This document shows, piece by piece, positions 35,044 to 48,435 of a stretch of 64,000 nt of DNA. Source of the stretch: Cymodocea nodosa. Taxonomy: Eukaryota > Streptophyta > Magnoliopsida > Alismatales > Cymodoceaceae. Each line of letters opens with the position of its first letter. Positions within the stretch are counted from its first letter, which is position 1. A model generated the notes under the pieces. That model saw only the letters and a program-made list of their open reading frames with translations, was not told the DNA's origin and searched no databases. The stretch covers positions 8,829,501 to 8,893,500 of the forward strand of contig CM072345.1 of the NCBI GenBank assembly GCA_036874045.1. Direction: 5' to 3'. The position numbers were made by a program, and so were the translations under genes.

Positions 35044-38000
35044 TCAAACATGGACGGGATAGCCAAAATTCTGGTATATTTTTATGCTTCCGTCATGCCC
35101 TGCGGTGACGATCACCATTCCCCATGCTGATCTATTGTGGATTTGACTGATTAGTTCCTCGCTGCCATGCAAATTCTGCTTGTCGGTTGTTGCAAGCAGC
35201 TTCTCCTCGGGCCAGGTAGCTGAAACTCGGTCAAAGAAATGACTTCCACTTACATTTGAGATGGCTGGGTTCCGAGGAACCTCACTGCATCTGGAAGTTG
35301 GGAGAAGTGACTTCTGCATACCATTTGTAAATTCAGACAAAGATCTGGATTGTTTTGAGAAACCATCAAAACCGTTTACGTGGGCTATTCCTTCTACACT
35401 TGGACCCGGCCAAGCCACTGCAACAGTCACATCACGACAGTGGAAGTATTCATAAGATTGAGTTGTGGAAACAGTGCTCCTGCTCCTACAAGGCTTGAAG
35501 TCGGTATCATATTTCCATACGTACACCTGAGAGTCCTCACTAGCACACACTACGTGCTTTCCATCTGCAGTTAAAGAGGCTGATATTTGACTGCTTGTGT
35601 TTCGAAACCCTGTAAGAAACATTATACATCAAAACTTGCAAGTCCCCCAAAAAAAATCAAACTATCAAAGAATTATCATCATCAGAGTAGAGGAAAGATG
35701 CTGCAAGCAGTAAGCACCACAAAAGAAGCATCCTACTAATTTTGGAACCTACAAGCTACGAAGTCCCAACTTGCATGAAACAACCCTCTTTCAAACAAAC
35801 ATGAAACACCCTACAAAATAAGACTACATAAAGTCATGAACCATCTCTCAAAGTTTTTAAGCAAAACTTAATAAGGAATAAGACAAAAAACAACTGAGGA
35901 CAAATTACAAAGTGTAGAAATATGGTTAAATAAGTGGTATGCCAAAAAAACCCAATAACATTTCAAAACAAGACCCATTGACCATTGAGTCCAATGTATT
36001 CAATTATTCCTGTAAATGCTAGGAGGCATGAAAATGGAAATTCAGCTGTCTACCAAAACGTGGAACTGATCCCCAAAACAATTGCAGATGGTCATTGTTA
36101 TTTCTAATGCATACAGAAAAAATTACCTCTGAAATTTTGTAATATTGTACGATTCCCATTTTTCCTAGAATGATAAATTGAGATGATGAATGCAATTAAC
36201 AATAGAAGAGTTACGTGCAATGTATGCTTGTCTTTGAATGCTCCTTAGATATTGCAGGGATGAGGTCTTAGAAATTCATCTTAAATATGAAGGAACCATC
36301 AAAATTGGAGTAAAGTAGAAAGTTACTTTATATATATATATTGTTTAATCTTCTTCTCTGTTTTTTCTTTCTCCTTTTCCTTTGAGCTGAATCGTACTCA
36401 GCTTTTTTCAATAACATCACAGCAAATAGTGTAATTGGTCTTTCTTTATCCTATAAGATTTATGAGGAAAAAACCTACGTTCAAGTGCAAGTAAAAATAT
36501 TACCAATATCAATATATATATTGCTTGGCCTTTCATCCCTTAAATGCAGTTCCTTTGTCCTGATTAATATTTGATCAACATGTGATAAAAACACTGAACT
36601 TTCTAGCTGACTAAACTTGGGTCCTCTTACACATGTAATAGTTATTTGTGCAAGGAGTGAATCTTAAAGAAAGAAATGTTATTCATCAGCATGAAACCAT
36701 GCGTAATATTATATGTCAAACATACCCTTGAATTTATGAACAACTTCACAATTTTCAACAGCCCTTATTCGTGAATCTGCAGATGTGATAAGCACTTCGG
36801 ACAGTTTCCTTGGAGCAAACTGTTCACATGTAAACATAGACCATATTAGAAAATAATTCTGCAGCCTTTTTTGAGCAGAATCATAAAGTGCAATGAACAT
36901 AAATCTGAGGGATAGTCTTCTAAAAGCTCAATGTTGCAAACTCAAACCAATTACCTGGAAGCCAGTAATTTTCTTTGGATGAGACCTTTTTTTGTTCTGC
37001 AAATTGATCTCACTTTTTTCTTGCAGTATGTTATCTGAGAACAAAAATAGATATTATTTGATGAACATAGGAAATGGTATCTTGAAGTAATTAGTCAGTA
37101 AGATTTCTGCGGATCAGAAAAACCTACAAGGCTAATATATGTAGTACTTTGTACCTGATATATTGAAGAAGTTGCAACTTCCCTTGTGGGATCCAACAAA
37201 AGCCCCCTAGAAATCAACAGATGGTATCTAAGCAAAGGATAGACAACATAATGCAATTCATGCAGCAATGTTGTATCAACAACGTCAATCATTTCTTCAC
37301 TTATTCCTATTTATCAGTACAATTTCCATTAATATTATGCAGTTTCAAGTCGTTTCTCTATTTCTAATCATTAATCAGCAACTTGTATAATGTAATTTAA
37401 TATGTGAAAAGCATGATGGTGCTCAAAAATTAAAATGCCATTAAAAAACATTCTTACCTGACCATCAGGTGCATAGCAAGCAGCAGTAACCATTTCAGGG
37501 AGATCAGTCCAATCAACAACTTGTCGGTGTTCAATGCTCCATATGCGAACCTTAGCATCTAGAGATCCACTGATGAAGTACTTTTCATCAACAGGGTTGA
37601 ACTGGATGCAAGTGACTGTGACAATACCATAGAAAGAAAACATGCAGTCCATCTGCTTATCAGTATGACTTCTACTGAGGTGCTGATTAAGCTAGCAGAC
37701 ACTCTACATACCGTAATCACTGTGAGTAAACGTTTTCAGACAGGCATTGCTTGACATGTCCCACAATCTCACTGTTTTGTCCATTGAGGAAGAAAGCAGG
37801 AGCTGCAAATGCATGAGTTACACTGAAATCATCAAAAATCAATGGATAACAACTGTTTTTTCTCACAAACAGAATTTTTTCATATTACAAAACAAAATGA
37901 AGGGTAGGATGTCCTACATCTATCAAAATGGCTCATTTTAGATAACTATATATGAGAAGGCATGCCATTTTGTAATTTGTTGTATTATGCATCTGAAAAA

Positions 38001-41000
38001 TAGACACATGGTATTGTATACATTAGCTAAAGCTACCCTTCACGTTCAAAGATGGGTATGCAGTGTTAGAATGGTGTATAGCTTAATAACTAAGTAGATG
38101 TTCTTTTCAATCCACAAGGACTTACTGAAAAGGCTTTTATAAATATTGGCCATCCTTACCAGTGAATGACAGAGATGCACTATCACAAGTCACAACAAGT
38201 ATAAACTTACAACATTTCAAACGACAGAACTTACATTCTCTTCGAAATGAAATTAATTAAAATACAACTGCATAACTGATGATATACTTTCACAAATTTG
38301 TGCTAATTAATAAGTTTTAATAGCAGAAATATTGACATTGCCACATAGAATTTTAATGAATAGATTAATAACAAAGATTAAGAAGAGAAAAACTAAGTAT
38401 ATAAGAATTCAAAAATTAGGTGATGGAATCTAAAAGGTTAAAACAAAATGCTATTTAGAGATAAGCTTGTTTGAAGAAAAAATACGAAAACTAGATAAAG
38501 AGGTAAAAAAATTTTAGAATGAAATACCTATTTGTGTTAAAAAGATTACTAAGAAAATTTTAGGAGTCTTGTAGGATAACTCCATTAGGCAAAGAAAATT
38601 GGTGGTAGAATGAAAATATACAAAAGATAATAATAAAAAATTCTATAAAACTTATCATAAACATAGAAATAAGGAAAAATTAAAGTATACATTGGCAAAA
38701 AGAAATGCTAATAAAATTATTAATGAAGTTAAAAATCAAGCCTATAAGGAATTATATCATAATTTGAACACAAAACAATGAAAAATAGGATATATAAATT
38801 GATTAAGGATAGAGAAAGAAAATCTAAAAATTTAAGTCAAGTATATTAAAGACAAGAATGACAGTTTTAGTAAGAGAATAAAATAAAAAATGGATAGTGT
38901 AGGTATTTAAGTAAATTTTTTGATGAATCTATGATAAGAAACTCATACATGTAAAATTTGAGTAGCAATACAAAGCATATAAATTATAATTATTTTGGAA
39001 GAATTAGTAGCTTAGATGTAAAATAAGCTAGTAAAAAGTGAAATGTGAAAAGCCATGAACCAAATGGTATTCCAATGTGAGAGCGTATGGGTAAAGTAGG
39101 GATTAAGTGGTTGGTTAAACCTTTTAATATAATTTTAAAGACAAAGATAGCAAATGAAAGGAGAATGAGTTCTTTAATACCTATATTTAAGAATAAGGAA
39201 GACATATAGAATTGTAATAATTATCATGATATTAAATTAATGATTCATATTATGAAATTATAAGAAAAAGTAATTGAGCAAAGACTAAGGTATACAACTA
39301 AAATCATAGAAAATCAATTTGGATTTATGTTGAGTAGGTCAATAATGGAAGCTATTCATTTTCTTAAACAATTAATAGAAAATTCTAGAGTTCAAAAAAA
39401 GGACCTCCATATAATTTTCATTGATTTAGAAGAATTTTATGATAGAATATTCTATTCTTTTGGGTAGATTTTAAAAAGAAAAGAAATGCATACAGAATAT
39501 ATTGATATTATAAAGGGCATATATAAAAGAGTAGTTGCTAATGTTAAAATTATAAGAAGAGAAACTACGAAAATTTCACTAAATGTAGGCTTACAATAAA
39601 GGTCCTCTCTAAAAGTATATATCTATTTATCTTAGTTATGAATGAAATAATAATAATAATTCAAAGAAAAATACCCTAAAACATGCTATTTGCTTATGAC
39701 ATAGTTTTAGCCCACGAAAGTAAGACATGGATCAGTTTTAAATTAAAATTACAGAGATATACTTCGAAGACCAAAAGATTTAGATTGTGCAGATCAAAAT
39801 TTAGATATATGGAATGTAGGTTCAATAAAAATAGAAGAATGATAAAGATACACACTTAAATAGATACGAAATTCAAAAAAGTAAAATTTTAAATACTTAG
39901 TATATATAATAAGTAGCAATGGTGAAATTGTAGATGATATTATTCATAGGATTATTAAAATAGGATAGATGAAGTGAAAAAATGTTTTTGAAGTGTTACG
40001 TGATAAGATGACACTCTTAAAATTAAAAGAAAGATTCTATAAAATTACTCTTCTCCCAACTATACTTTATAATTTGAAATGTTCAGCTATAAAACTATTT
40101 TATAGAATTTTCCTTTTAATTTTAAGAGTATCCTCCTATTATATAACACTCAACATTTTTCCACTTCATCTATCCTACTTTAATCCTATGAATAATATCC
40201 TTTATAATTTCTCCATTGCTACTTATTATAAATCCTAAGAATTTAAAAGTTTTATTTTTATGAATCTTATAGTCATCTAATTGTATACCTTTACAGTTAT
40301 TTCTATTTTTGTTGAATCAAAATTCCATCAAATTTTATCAACATACAATAAAAAAAGCTATTTACCAGCCCTCTTCACCAACTTGGTTTACTTCTAAAGA
40401 TTTAACTTTAAAATGCCATTTTAATCAAGTACTCATCTACCCCTATTTTCCATTTTAGTTGGAAGTCACCATTTGTTCCTTTTATAGTGAAAAAGGTTTT
40501 AATACAATCCAAAAGTTATCCATTTAATCTAATCATTTATGAAGCCATTATCATTGAATTTCTATCACAAAAAATCTCTGAAATAACAAATAATAAAACA
40601 TAATTAATGTAAAACGAACAATCAAAAAGCTGCAAATCCTCCCTAGAGCCTCATAGGAATCCTCATGTATTGCATTTTCCCTTTTATTTATTAAAGTTTA
40701 GACATATTTATTAAAATGAACAACTAGAAACCTGTGTATCAATATGATTCATGAAAAGAAAAAAAACAGCAATGCTAACCTTAGATTTAGACCATGACAG
40801 GTCGAGAACATCTTTGTGATGGCCAAAAAAAGAGCAAACGGGCTTTTCCGACAATGCAAACACACTTTCTGGCATTATAACATGGTTGAGACTGAAGGAC
40901 TTCCTGGTACCAGCCAATTTAGCTCTCCTCCTCCTCTCAGAATTGGACATGACTTCAGTTAGCTCTGGTGACCCACTATTTACAGCAGGAAATGGCTTGA

Positions 41001-42291
41001 TTAAGCTCCAATCATCCACCTCCCAAAGCACTTTCTCTCCCATCAAACCCCTCTTCCTTTCCGATCTCACCACCTCCCAAACATGGATGACACAATCTTC
41101 CCCTGCACTGGCCAAATACCTCCCATCCAAGCTGAATTTGATCGTCCAAATTGGCCCAGAGTGTCCGTTGATCTCCTGGTTCAAATACAACCCAGTGAGC
41201 TCCTTCCACGACCTGCCATACTGTCTAACCTTCACCTTCTCAGATCCACGAAGATAACTCAAATCCAATTCCTGGCTATCATCCGTAGCGGAGCTCGTCC
41301 TGCTACCACCCTTCTCTGAAGATGATGTATCCCTTTCGTCATTGCTAGTCCTCCTTTGGCCACCGTTGACAACGCTATCGGCCATACTCCTAATGTTCCT
41401 CAACCAACTGCCTCTTTTCTTCGATCTCGCCCCTAGTCCACCGACATTCCCTTCATCACCACCATTCCTATTGCAGCCTCCCTGGTACTGGCGGCGCATA
41501 AGCTCCTCCACAATCGGGGAGTGGCCAATGACGGACTTCCTGAACTCCTCCATTGTGAGCTGTCGTCCAGTGGCCACCTCCCTGAGCTTGTTCCACATCC
41601 CATCCTCCCTCACTTCTTTCACTACGAACTCCACTCCATTGTCTAGATTCTTGATGACACAGTACTTATCGTCCCCTTGCTGGAGATCGAACACCTCTTG
41701 CTCCTCCTCATCGAACGACGCAATGCTCGTCCCGGAAGAAGCCGACGTCTCCCGTGGAGGCTTCTGGCGCTGGTAGTGGCTGTAGTGATCTCCTCGAAAG
41801 CTAGAGCCACCAGGGACGGAGTTGTCCGACCTCGACCGGACCATTGTGGCCGCCGGAGAGGTGGAATTGGAAGGAAAGCAAGTAGTCGTGAGCGACCTCC
41901 CAATCTCCTTAGTGTCCTCGGACCTAGGGCGTGAGAGCGCAGGGTCGCCGACAAGGCCCAGGCGCTGGAGGAGAAGCTTCCGACGCTCCTCCACCGAGGA
42001 CGGCTCCACCGTCCAGACGTCGTACATGGAGGAAGGGAAGGAATGGCGGTGCTGTGCCCGGCGGGAGGAGGGACGGCCGTCGGCGGACTCGTCGTCGGAG
42101 GTGGGGTTGGAGGAGCAGGAGCAGGAGGAGAGGAGCCCGTCGAGGGACTCGTGGAACTGCTCCTCCCCCTCGACCTCCTCCACTTCTTCCGTTCGTTCTC
42201 CTTCTTCTTCTTCCTCTGTGGCGTTGGTGTTGAGGTTTCCCTCGCCACGCCCGTACTCTGACATAGCGAGAAGGTCGTCTCTCATCGCCAT
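35044..42291 (-). CDS. WDR44-like WD40-repeat protein, 850 aa
   Basis: Plant relative of WDR44/rabphilin-11, a cytoplasmic WD40 scaffold that in animals binds Rab11; the plant role is poorly known. Exons on the minus strand: 42291-40780, 37802-37712, 37615-37458, 37206-37155, 37034-36955, 36819-36726, 35609-35044; all phases agree. ATG 42289-42291 is the first in frame. Residues 1 to about 370 are low complexity with an acidic stretch ([19 protein letters not shown]). A conserved region covers about 205-265 ([20 protein letters not shown], then [15 protein letters not shown]). WD repeats start at about 376 ([20 protein letters not shown]) and include [40 protein letters not shown] and the final [16 protein letters not shown], just before the stop. 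The long insert between the first and second repeats is typical of this plant subfamily. Intron 1 (37803-40779) harbours a LINE remnant. Confidence 0.92.
38370..40330 (+). mobile_element. Decayed RTE-clade LINE with inverted 3' part, inside WDR44-like intron 1
   Basis: On the plus strand, antisense to the host gene, broken frames carry the order of a plant RTE reverse transcriptase. A W(W)-NENIQK segment (about 38600) is followed by [20 protein letters not shown] and [15 protein letters not shown] (38670-38780). Then come a [20 protein letters not shown] segment (39270-39320) and an [14 protein letters not shown] segment (39405-39445). The active-site box is changed to LFAYDIVL (about 39690; usual FADDIVL). 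After it comes an [16 protein letters not shown] segment (39908-39960). Stops and frameshifts are numerous, so the copy is inactive. It is 5'-truncated. From about 40094 to 40318 the 3' coding part is repeated in reverse orientation. Confidence 0.8.
39819..40318. repeat. Imperfect inverted repeat, arms about 225 bp, spacer about 50 bp
   Basis: The left arm (about 39819-40045) matches the reverse complement of the right arm (about 40094-40318). Shared blocks are TATAATAAGTAGCAATGG-GAAATT, ATATTATTCATAGGATT, AGGATAGATGAAGTG-AAAAATG and ACTCTTAAAATTAAAAG-AA. Small indels and substitutions separate the arms. Both arms derive from the 3' coding part of the RTE LINE. In the host pre-mRNA they could fold into a long hairpin. 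Confidence 0.85.
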
Positions 42292-42408
42292 GGGCGGAGC
42301 TGCATTGCCGTTCGACCCTACCACCGCCGGAAAGTCGCCGGAGATGGAATTCTCAAATGGTAATGTGTGGTCTGTAGCTGGGGTGGGGCGTCCTTAGATC
42401 TATCCGCT

Positions 42409-42410
<2 letters not shown>

Positions 42411-42449
<39 letters not shown>
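42411..42449. repeat. (CT)n/(GA)n microsatellite in the WDR44-like 5' leader
   Basis: About 19 TC units on the plus strand, equal to a GA tract on the sense strand of the WDR44-like gene. It begins 120 bp upstream of the start codon. The Dof gene has a comparable GA tract upstream. Confidence 0.95.
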
Positions 42450-42453
<4 letters not shown>

Positions 42454-45065
42454 CAGCGCTGAAAGTTTGAATCGTCTTTCACCTTAAATTTTTTAATTTT
42501 TATTTTCAAATTAAAATATAATTACATGATTAATTAATTTCAAACGTGCCAACCAGATTATGTTCAACTACGTATGTTCGATTTAATACGTTCAAAATAT
42601 AATATAACTTTTTAGGTCATGCTAGATTATTATTTAATGAAATTAAATTACGTCGACATGATTTACTATTAGCACACGTAAGTCAATACAAATACAAGTA
42701 AGTTTTTTTTTTTTTAATTAACATATTATTTACAGAGACGTTATATCGAGTTCGTATTAATTTTCAACATACTAATTCTACAATTCAGTACATTAAAAAA
42801 TATAATCTAACATAATTAAATTATGTTATTAATCAATACGACACGAATAGATCGTAAACTATAAGTTGTGCTTAAACCTCCTGTAATGAAACATGATTTC
42901 GATCAGACTCAAGCCATATCGGCACAGTACAGTTGACATCACCAGTTATAACCTGTAATATAATTAAATAAGTAAATTTTAAGAACATACCACACATATT
43001 TAAGTTAATTTAAAATGTTATAACGTATTTATAGTTGGCGTGCATCTATTTTTAATCCTCGTGTATTTATTAAAACATACAACAATATCTCTCTAGATCT
43101 TATACCATCTGCTGGAAAAATGTCTTGTATTTTTTATAGCCAACCGAACCAATAAAATAAATTAACCGGAAGAATCAAATCGCTCTCGTTGATATGGTTC
43201 GATTTCAAAATTTCAGTGGTTTGGTTTGTTCTGAAAATTTATAACCAAATATATATATATACGATCTTATTTGTGGTTTTATAGGTGAACATGTACATTA
43301 TATATTTCGTATACTTAAATGAATCATATGTTAATGGCGATGGATTATTTTATGGTAAAGTTTAATAGAATAGAAAGAGACTGTAAAATAATGGGCAAAC
43401 AAAAATCCATTGTTATTATAGTTGTTAAAATCTAACTAAAAATAATAATTGATATTAAATAGAGAAATCTATTATGTATTAGTGTAAGTTTAATTTTCAC
43501 GCTAACTGTTGTAAAACTATTTCAATACTCTTTCCTACTTGTAATTTATTTTATACCTAAAAATTTCGTTTTTATTTAAATTGGGTAAATACGTGGGAGC
43601 TTGCTCTAATATCATATTATAATTTAACTTAAAATCAATTCAGAATGAATAAAGAGATTTATCATATATTAGTTCAAGTTTAATCTTTACACTAATCAAT
43701 GTAAGGCTATTATTAATATTTGAATCTTAGTAAATGCAAAAAAACACCCTCTCTTTAATGGACGGTCCAAACATATAATATAATTACAAGGGCTTCCCTG
43801 AGGTTTTCTTTTCTCCTGACAGCAGAATTTTACCCTTGTTCTTTCATTTATGAACGCTAGGCCCATTCTGTTCATAGCACTGTACATATAAGATTGCATG
43901 TGTAACCAATTCTGTGTTGTTGAATTGGTTAAAGATTAATGGTTTTGTACACTTTATCAGAATTCAAATCTTAAATGACAATGTCCTCCAATAACCAAGT
44001 TACCAACAAATGAGATAATATTACCAGTCATCTACTTTATCATGAGAAATAAGATCTTGGATTTAAACTCAAACAAAAACACTACCACCATGATCTAAAA
44101 AACCATTTATTGCCATTTAAAAAAAAAAAAAAAAAAAATACATGTGTTTTTACTAATGTAGTTAAAGATGGGCTGTAAATGAGATGACAGGCACGTTTGA
44201 ATTAAAAAAGGCAGAGATCAAGTAGAAGCATGTCTGAACTCGGATGTCTTCCAAGCAAAGAATATGGAAGCCTTCTTCCTTGTATGTGGAAGGGCAACTG
44301 CACATCTTGTAAGGTTGTGAAAAGAAAAGTTAGATTGAATGGTCCCCCAAACATCTCAGAATGTCCTACATTGTTATAAGTGGTCCTAAAATCAAATATA
44401 AAGAGGTGAACTTGTGCTTGACATTAATTATTGCACAAGAGGTGTTGCATATTTTAAATCTGGGCATGGGACCAAATGTGTGTGTGTGCGCGCGTGTGTG
44501 TGAATGAAGTACACAAGACGATTATATGGATTGTCACATCTCAATTCCAGCTGGTAGTGATTATGCAGTGGTAGTAGTAGTAGTAGTAGTAGTAGTAACA
44601 GAAGAAGAATGTTAACCAAATGAAATGCTCGTCAGAGTTAAGTTCATGTAATTACTTGAGGGTCACATACTTGGAAGAAGTGGAGAAGTTTCCTTTAACT
44701 GAAGGAGTAGGAGATTGTTGTCGATGGGTTGGCACAAAAGTGCAGTAGATCCATCTGCACATGGAAAGGGATGGTGAAGGACAGACAAACAGCATGCAAG
44801 AATATTAGGAAAGAGTTGATTTTTGTTCATGCTAATCCACCACTTCCATTTCATCTCATTCCTTCCTTCCCTCCCTCCCTCCCCTTGTTCCATTTCCAAA
44901 CTCCCTTCACCTATTTGACACAACCATCCTCACTTCCTCTCCTTGTTGTCCTGGCAAGGTCCCATTCAGAGAGAGAGAGAGCATGTGAGGCCACATGTGT
45001 TGTGACCACACTACATGATTATGTTCGCATAGGCCTCCTGCATGTGATGAATGGGACCTTCGTCG

Positions 45066-45096
<31 letters not shown>

Positions 45097-48000
45097 AAAT
45101 ACTCCTTGGGAGTTGACAATGGCCAGGCACAAGAAGAATTTCTTTGGTTGGATGTAAACAGTGCAACTAAATCATCTGATTGGTTTGGACTTGTTCCCAT
45201 TCAGATTTGGGTCACTTAACCCACTGTGTCTTGATAATGACCTGTTGTTGCATTCCTTGAACTGCCCAAACTTGTTTGGGAACTGAGTTCAGAAGGAGGC
45301 AAGTTTGTGGTCCATCAAAGTCTTGTGTTAGCTGTTCAATGAATGGTAACTCTTATGGCAGAATTGTTTAGATCCCTGATTCCTCCCTCCCCTTGATGTT
45401 GCAGTTGCTGGTGGGCATTAGTGGCAGAAAAGGTAGGTTGGTTGGTTGTTGGTGACTCCACGGTTTCTAGGGGAGGAAGAGGATGGGGTTCTTCAAGCTT
45501 TTGAGGTCCCCGAACCATTGAAGAAGAATGTTTGACATCTTGGGTTGCCTGTCAATCAGCCAGTACTGTTTTATTGTTAACTTTGGTGAAGAGAGGAATT
45601 CTCAGCTAAAAAAATGTTCAACTATTTTATGGTTTTCTCTGAAATTGGTAAGAGAAGGTAATCATCAAGATATGAACCTTGCTGGAAAGTATAAAATCAC
45701 ACAGATAAAGATAATTCAACTACTAAGAGTCTGTTTACAGCTCTTTTATGTTGTTCTTGCATTTATGTATTTACTCTTAATCATGGTATCCTAGGAAACA
45801 GGCATTCTCTTTCTTAACAGACTCCTTGAAAGGACTCAAAGGAAAATTTCTGTTTGCATACAAGAACTTTTAGAGTTAAGAGACCCACATAAATTCCCAG
45901 CACATGTAAGTCAAGTGAAGTCCAAAGTCGCAAACCAAGTTATTTGGAACAGTGATAGCATACCGGAATTCAAATACTGGTATCTATATTTTCTTCTTCC
46001 CAGGGAAAAGTCAAAACTTTTTTTTTACAGAGGGGGGAATGATTGTGGCAAGAGATACATCAATGTGGGATTTTGACACCATTGTGAATACATATTATCA
46101 CCATGCAGAGTGTGGAAAGTTCCTTGTGTTGGAATGGGTAGGGAACATGTGAACTAAACCCTTCTGTCCTCTCTCTGGCATTGCCCCCTACCCTCCAATT
46201 CTAAACCCTTTTTGGGGGCACTGGTGATTGAGAATGGAACACTTAAGGCATTAAACAAGTTTTAGTGGAGGATACGATTTTCACATGGTGTTATTCCTAC
46301 AGCCTGTGACAAACCTAGGTCCTGCATTTCATGAAGGAGCAAGATCACTAAAATAAACAGCATAACCCAGGGCTTAGGTTAACAAGATGGCTGTCATGTT
46401 AGGCCCTGGTTCATTTGATTATGCCAAGTTGACAATAGTTTGGAATCCTCACAAACACACACACACACACACACTCTCTCTCTCTCTCTCTTGTATGATT
46501 AGATGACAAGCACATGAACTCAGATCATGCACCAGTGCCACACGTTTCTATTCTATACTTCCGTAATTATTATCATTGAGAGCCATGGATGGTATTCAAG
46601 AAAGTAAGGTATCACCACAATGTCCTTCATATCATAACCAAATGAAATATGGTTGAGATTGCGCTGTACTGCAATTATGGAGGATGGATGCCTTCAGTCT
46701 TCCCTTGCGTTGATTTTCAGGGGTTTTACTTTGATCTGCAGAGATCCTAGAACAATTTTTTGCACTAGGTCAAGCAAACGGAACACCAGTGAAAAGCTTA
46801 CGCAGTGCTGGATGTGTGCAGAAACAAGTCTGAAGTATTAGAAAATAGTTTTTGGCATTCGGAAGAAGGGTGGGAGAACAAAAAAGAGAGAAAATGGAAT
46901 GATTGGTTGTTGACAATTGTAAATAAAAAAAAAATACAGGGATATCTTTGCATTTAAAAATTTTTGTGTTGTTGTAAAAATGATTTTAAATTCAATATAA
47001 ATGCAAGGGACATGAATATGAATGCAGGGATATTAAAATCAAAATCACCCATTTCTAAATGGGGTGGTTGCATTGTAGAAATTTTGATTTCTGACATTGG
47101 GTTGTCAGAACCCCTAGTTCTCACATTAACTACAGTAAGTAAATTATTGGAGCCAAAGAATAGGTTCTGAGCTGGATGGAATCATAGATATTATTGGCTT
47201 CTTTTAATGAGAGATTCTTTTAAATAAACATAACCAAAGAGGAGGAGGAGGAGGAGGAGGAGGAGGAGGAGGAGGTTGAGATGGATGGGGATGGTTCCTT
47301 CCAAAAAAAGGGAAAGCTAATATACTATGCTGTGGGCCTGTGATTTGTAAGGTCCACTGAAGTCTAAACTCAGCTTCTGTTGAAAGAATTTTAAGCCGAA
47401 GATGACATTGAATCCACACACATTGGTTATGTTTAAAGTCACATCATCATGTCCATGTACAGAAGCCACAAAGCTTTCTTCTTCTTCTTTTTCTAGATGG
47501 TGTTTGTACGGGAAAACCAAAATAAATGAAATAATCAAAGGAAAATGAAACTACTTGATTTTTCTGTTTCCTTTGTCTCTACAAAGTATTTGTGAATATA
47601 TTGAAATAAGAGGAAAAAGAAAATATATTTCTTTTAAAGTTGGGTAAGAAATGAAAGGAAAATTTTAAAGTTTATGATGGAAACCAAAGAAATCTATGAT
47701 TCAGTAGAAAACGGATTCAAACATCTTTTTTTAAGCACACCTTTTTTCCAATGAAATATATCTTTTTCTACCAAGGCAGAAAATGATGGCTTAGAGAAAA
47801 GGACGAATCATACAGTATAAAATCATAATTAATGTGAAATGATAGAAACCACTTCTCATGCTCATCATGATAAAATGATACGTCTGTGAATGAATTAAAA
47901 AGGATAAATTCAATATATAGGGGTTCAATAAAGATCCAATCCTATATGATATTACCTTCAACCACCAAGATGGTAGAAAAACAGCTGATTTAACAAAATG

Positions 48001-48435
48001 TAATCTTGATGTAAGGTGCACTTGCTTTGGATTGCACCCTCACAGAAATTGCAATAATTCCCCATCATTAATGTGTCTCCCATTAGTAAAAAAATTCACC
48101 CTTTTCAGGAGTTTAAAATCACACAACCCAGCATGTGATCCATAAAATTTAGATATCGCACTTTCCCTAACGGAAGTTCTAAACATCACACTTGCCACTT
48201 TGTAGGGTTTTTTCTGTTTACAATCGTAAGGTCCAGCGATACAAAATATGACTGATGTAAGCGCTCGTCAACATAAAAATAGTACAGAGGTGTAAAGCTA
48301 GATACTTCAATTGAACGATTCCTAGTTTGAAACATCCAAATATTTGCCTGACCTCGCCAACCACATGCAAGGAATGAAAGGCGCACAAAGCATGAGCAGT
48401 CTACTAAACAAGTACCAGAATAGCAGATTGCTAAG
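42450..48435. other. 6-kb intergenic region between the WDR44-like and FAM32A-like genes
   Basis: The WDR44-like promoter should occupy the left end and the FAM32A 3' UTR the right end. From 42480 to 44160 the DNA is very AT-rich. From 44200 to 47500 it is more mixed, with microsatellites: GTA repeats 44570-44597, a C homopolymer 45066-45094, an AC/TC compound repeat 46455-46492 and GGA repeats 47239-47275. Short open frames (for example 44729-45157 plus, 45336-45518 minus) have no recognisable product. The mixed composition leaves room for a non-coding transcript, but nothing shows one. Confidence 0.5.
45066..45094 (+). repeat. Poly-C run (29 C)
   Basis: Twenty-nine consecutive C residues after CGTCG and before TCCAAATACTCC. 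The complementary strand is a long G tract. The assembled length is likely approximate. Confidence 0.95.

Noticed and set aside
34764-35066. 100-codon minus-strand frame at the 3' end of the WDR44-like gene
   Set aside because: It overlaps the end of the WD40 coding exon in another frame and continues into the 3' UTR; no homology.
41822-42397. 191-codon plus-strand frame opposite exon 1 of the WDR44-like gene
   Set aside because: Antisense shadow in a GC-rich exon; highly Arg/Ser-biased and without homology.
46129-46198. Possible MIR482/2118-like hairpin (GGAATGGGTAGGG pairing with CCCTACCCTCC)
   Set aside because: The 5' arm resembles miR482-5p, but only about 13 pairs with a 2-nt bulge form and the stem does not extend to precursor length. 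Small-RNA reads at both arms would be needed to revive it.
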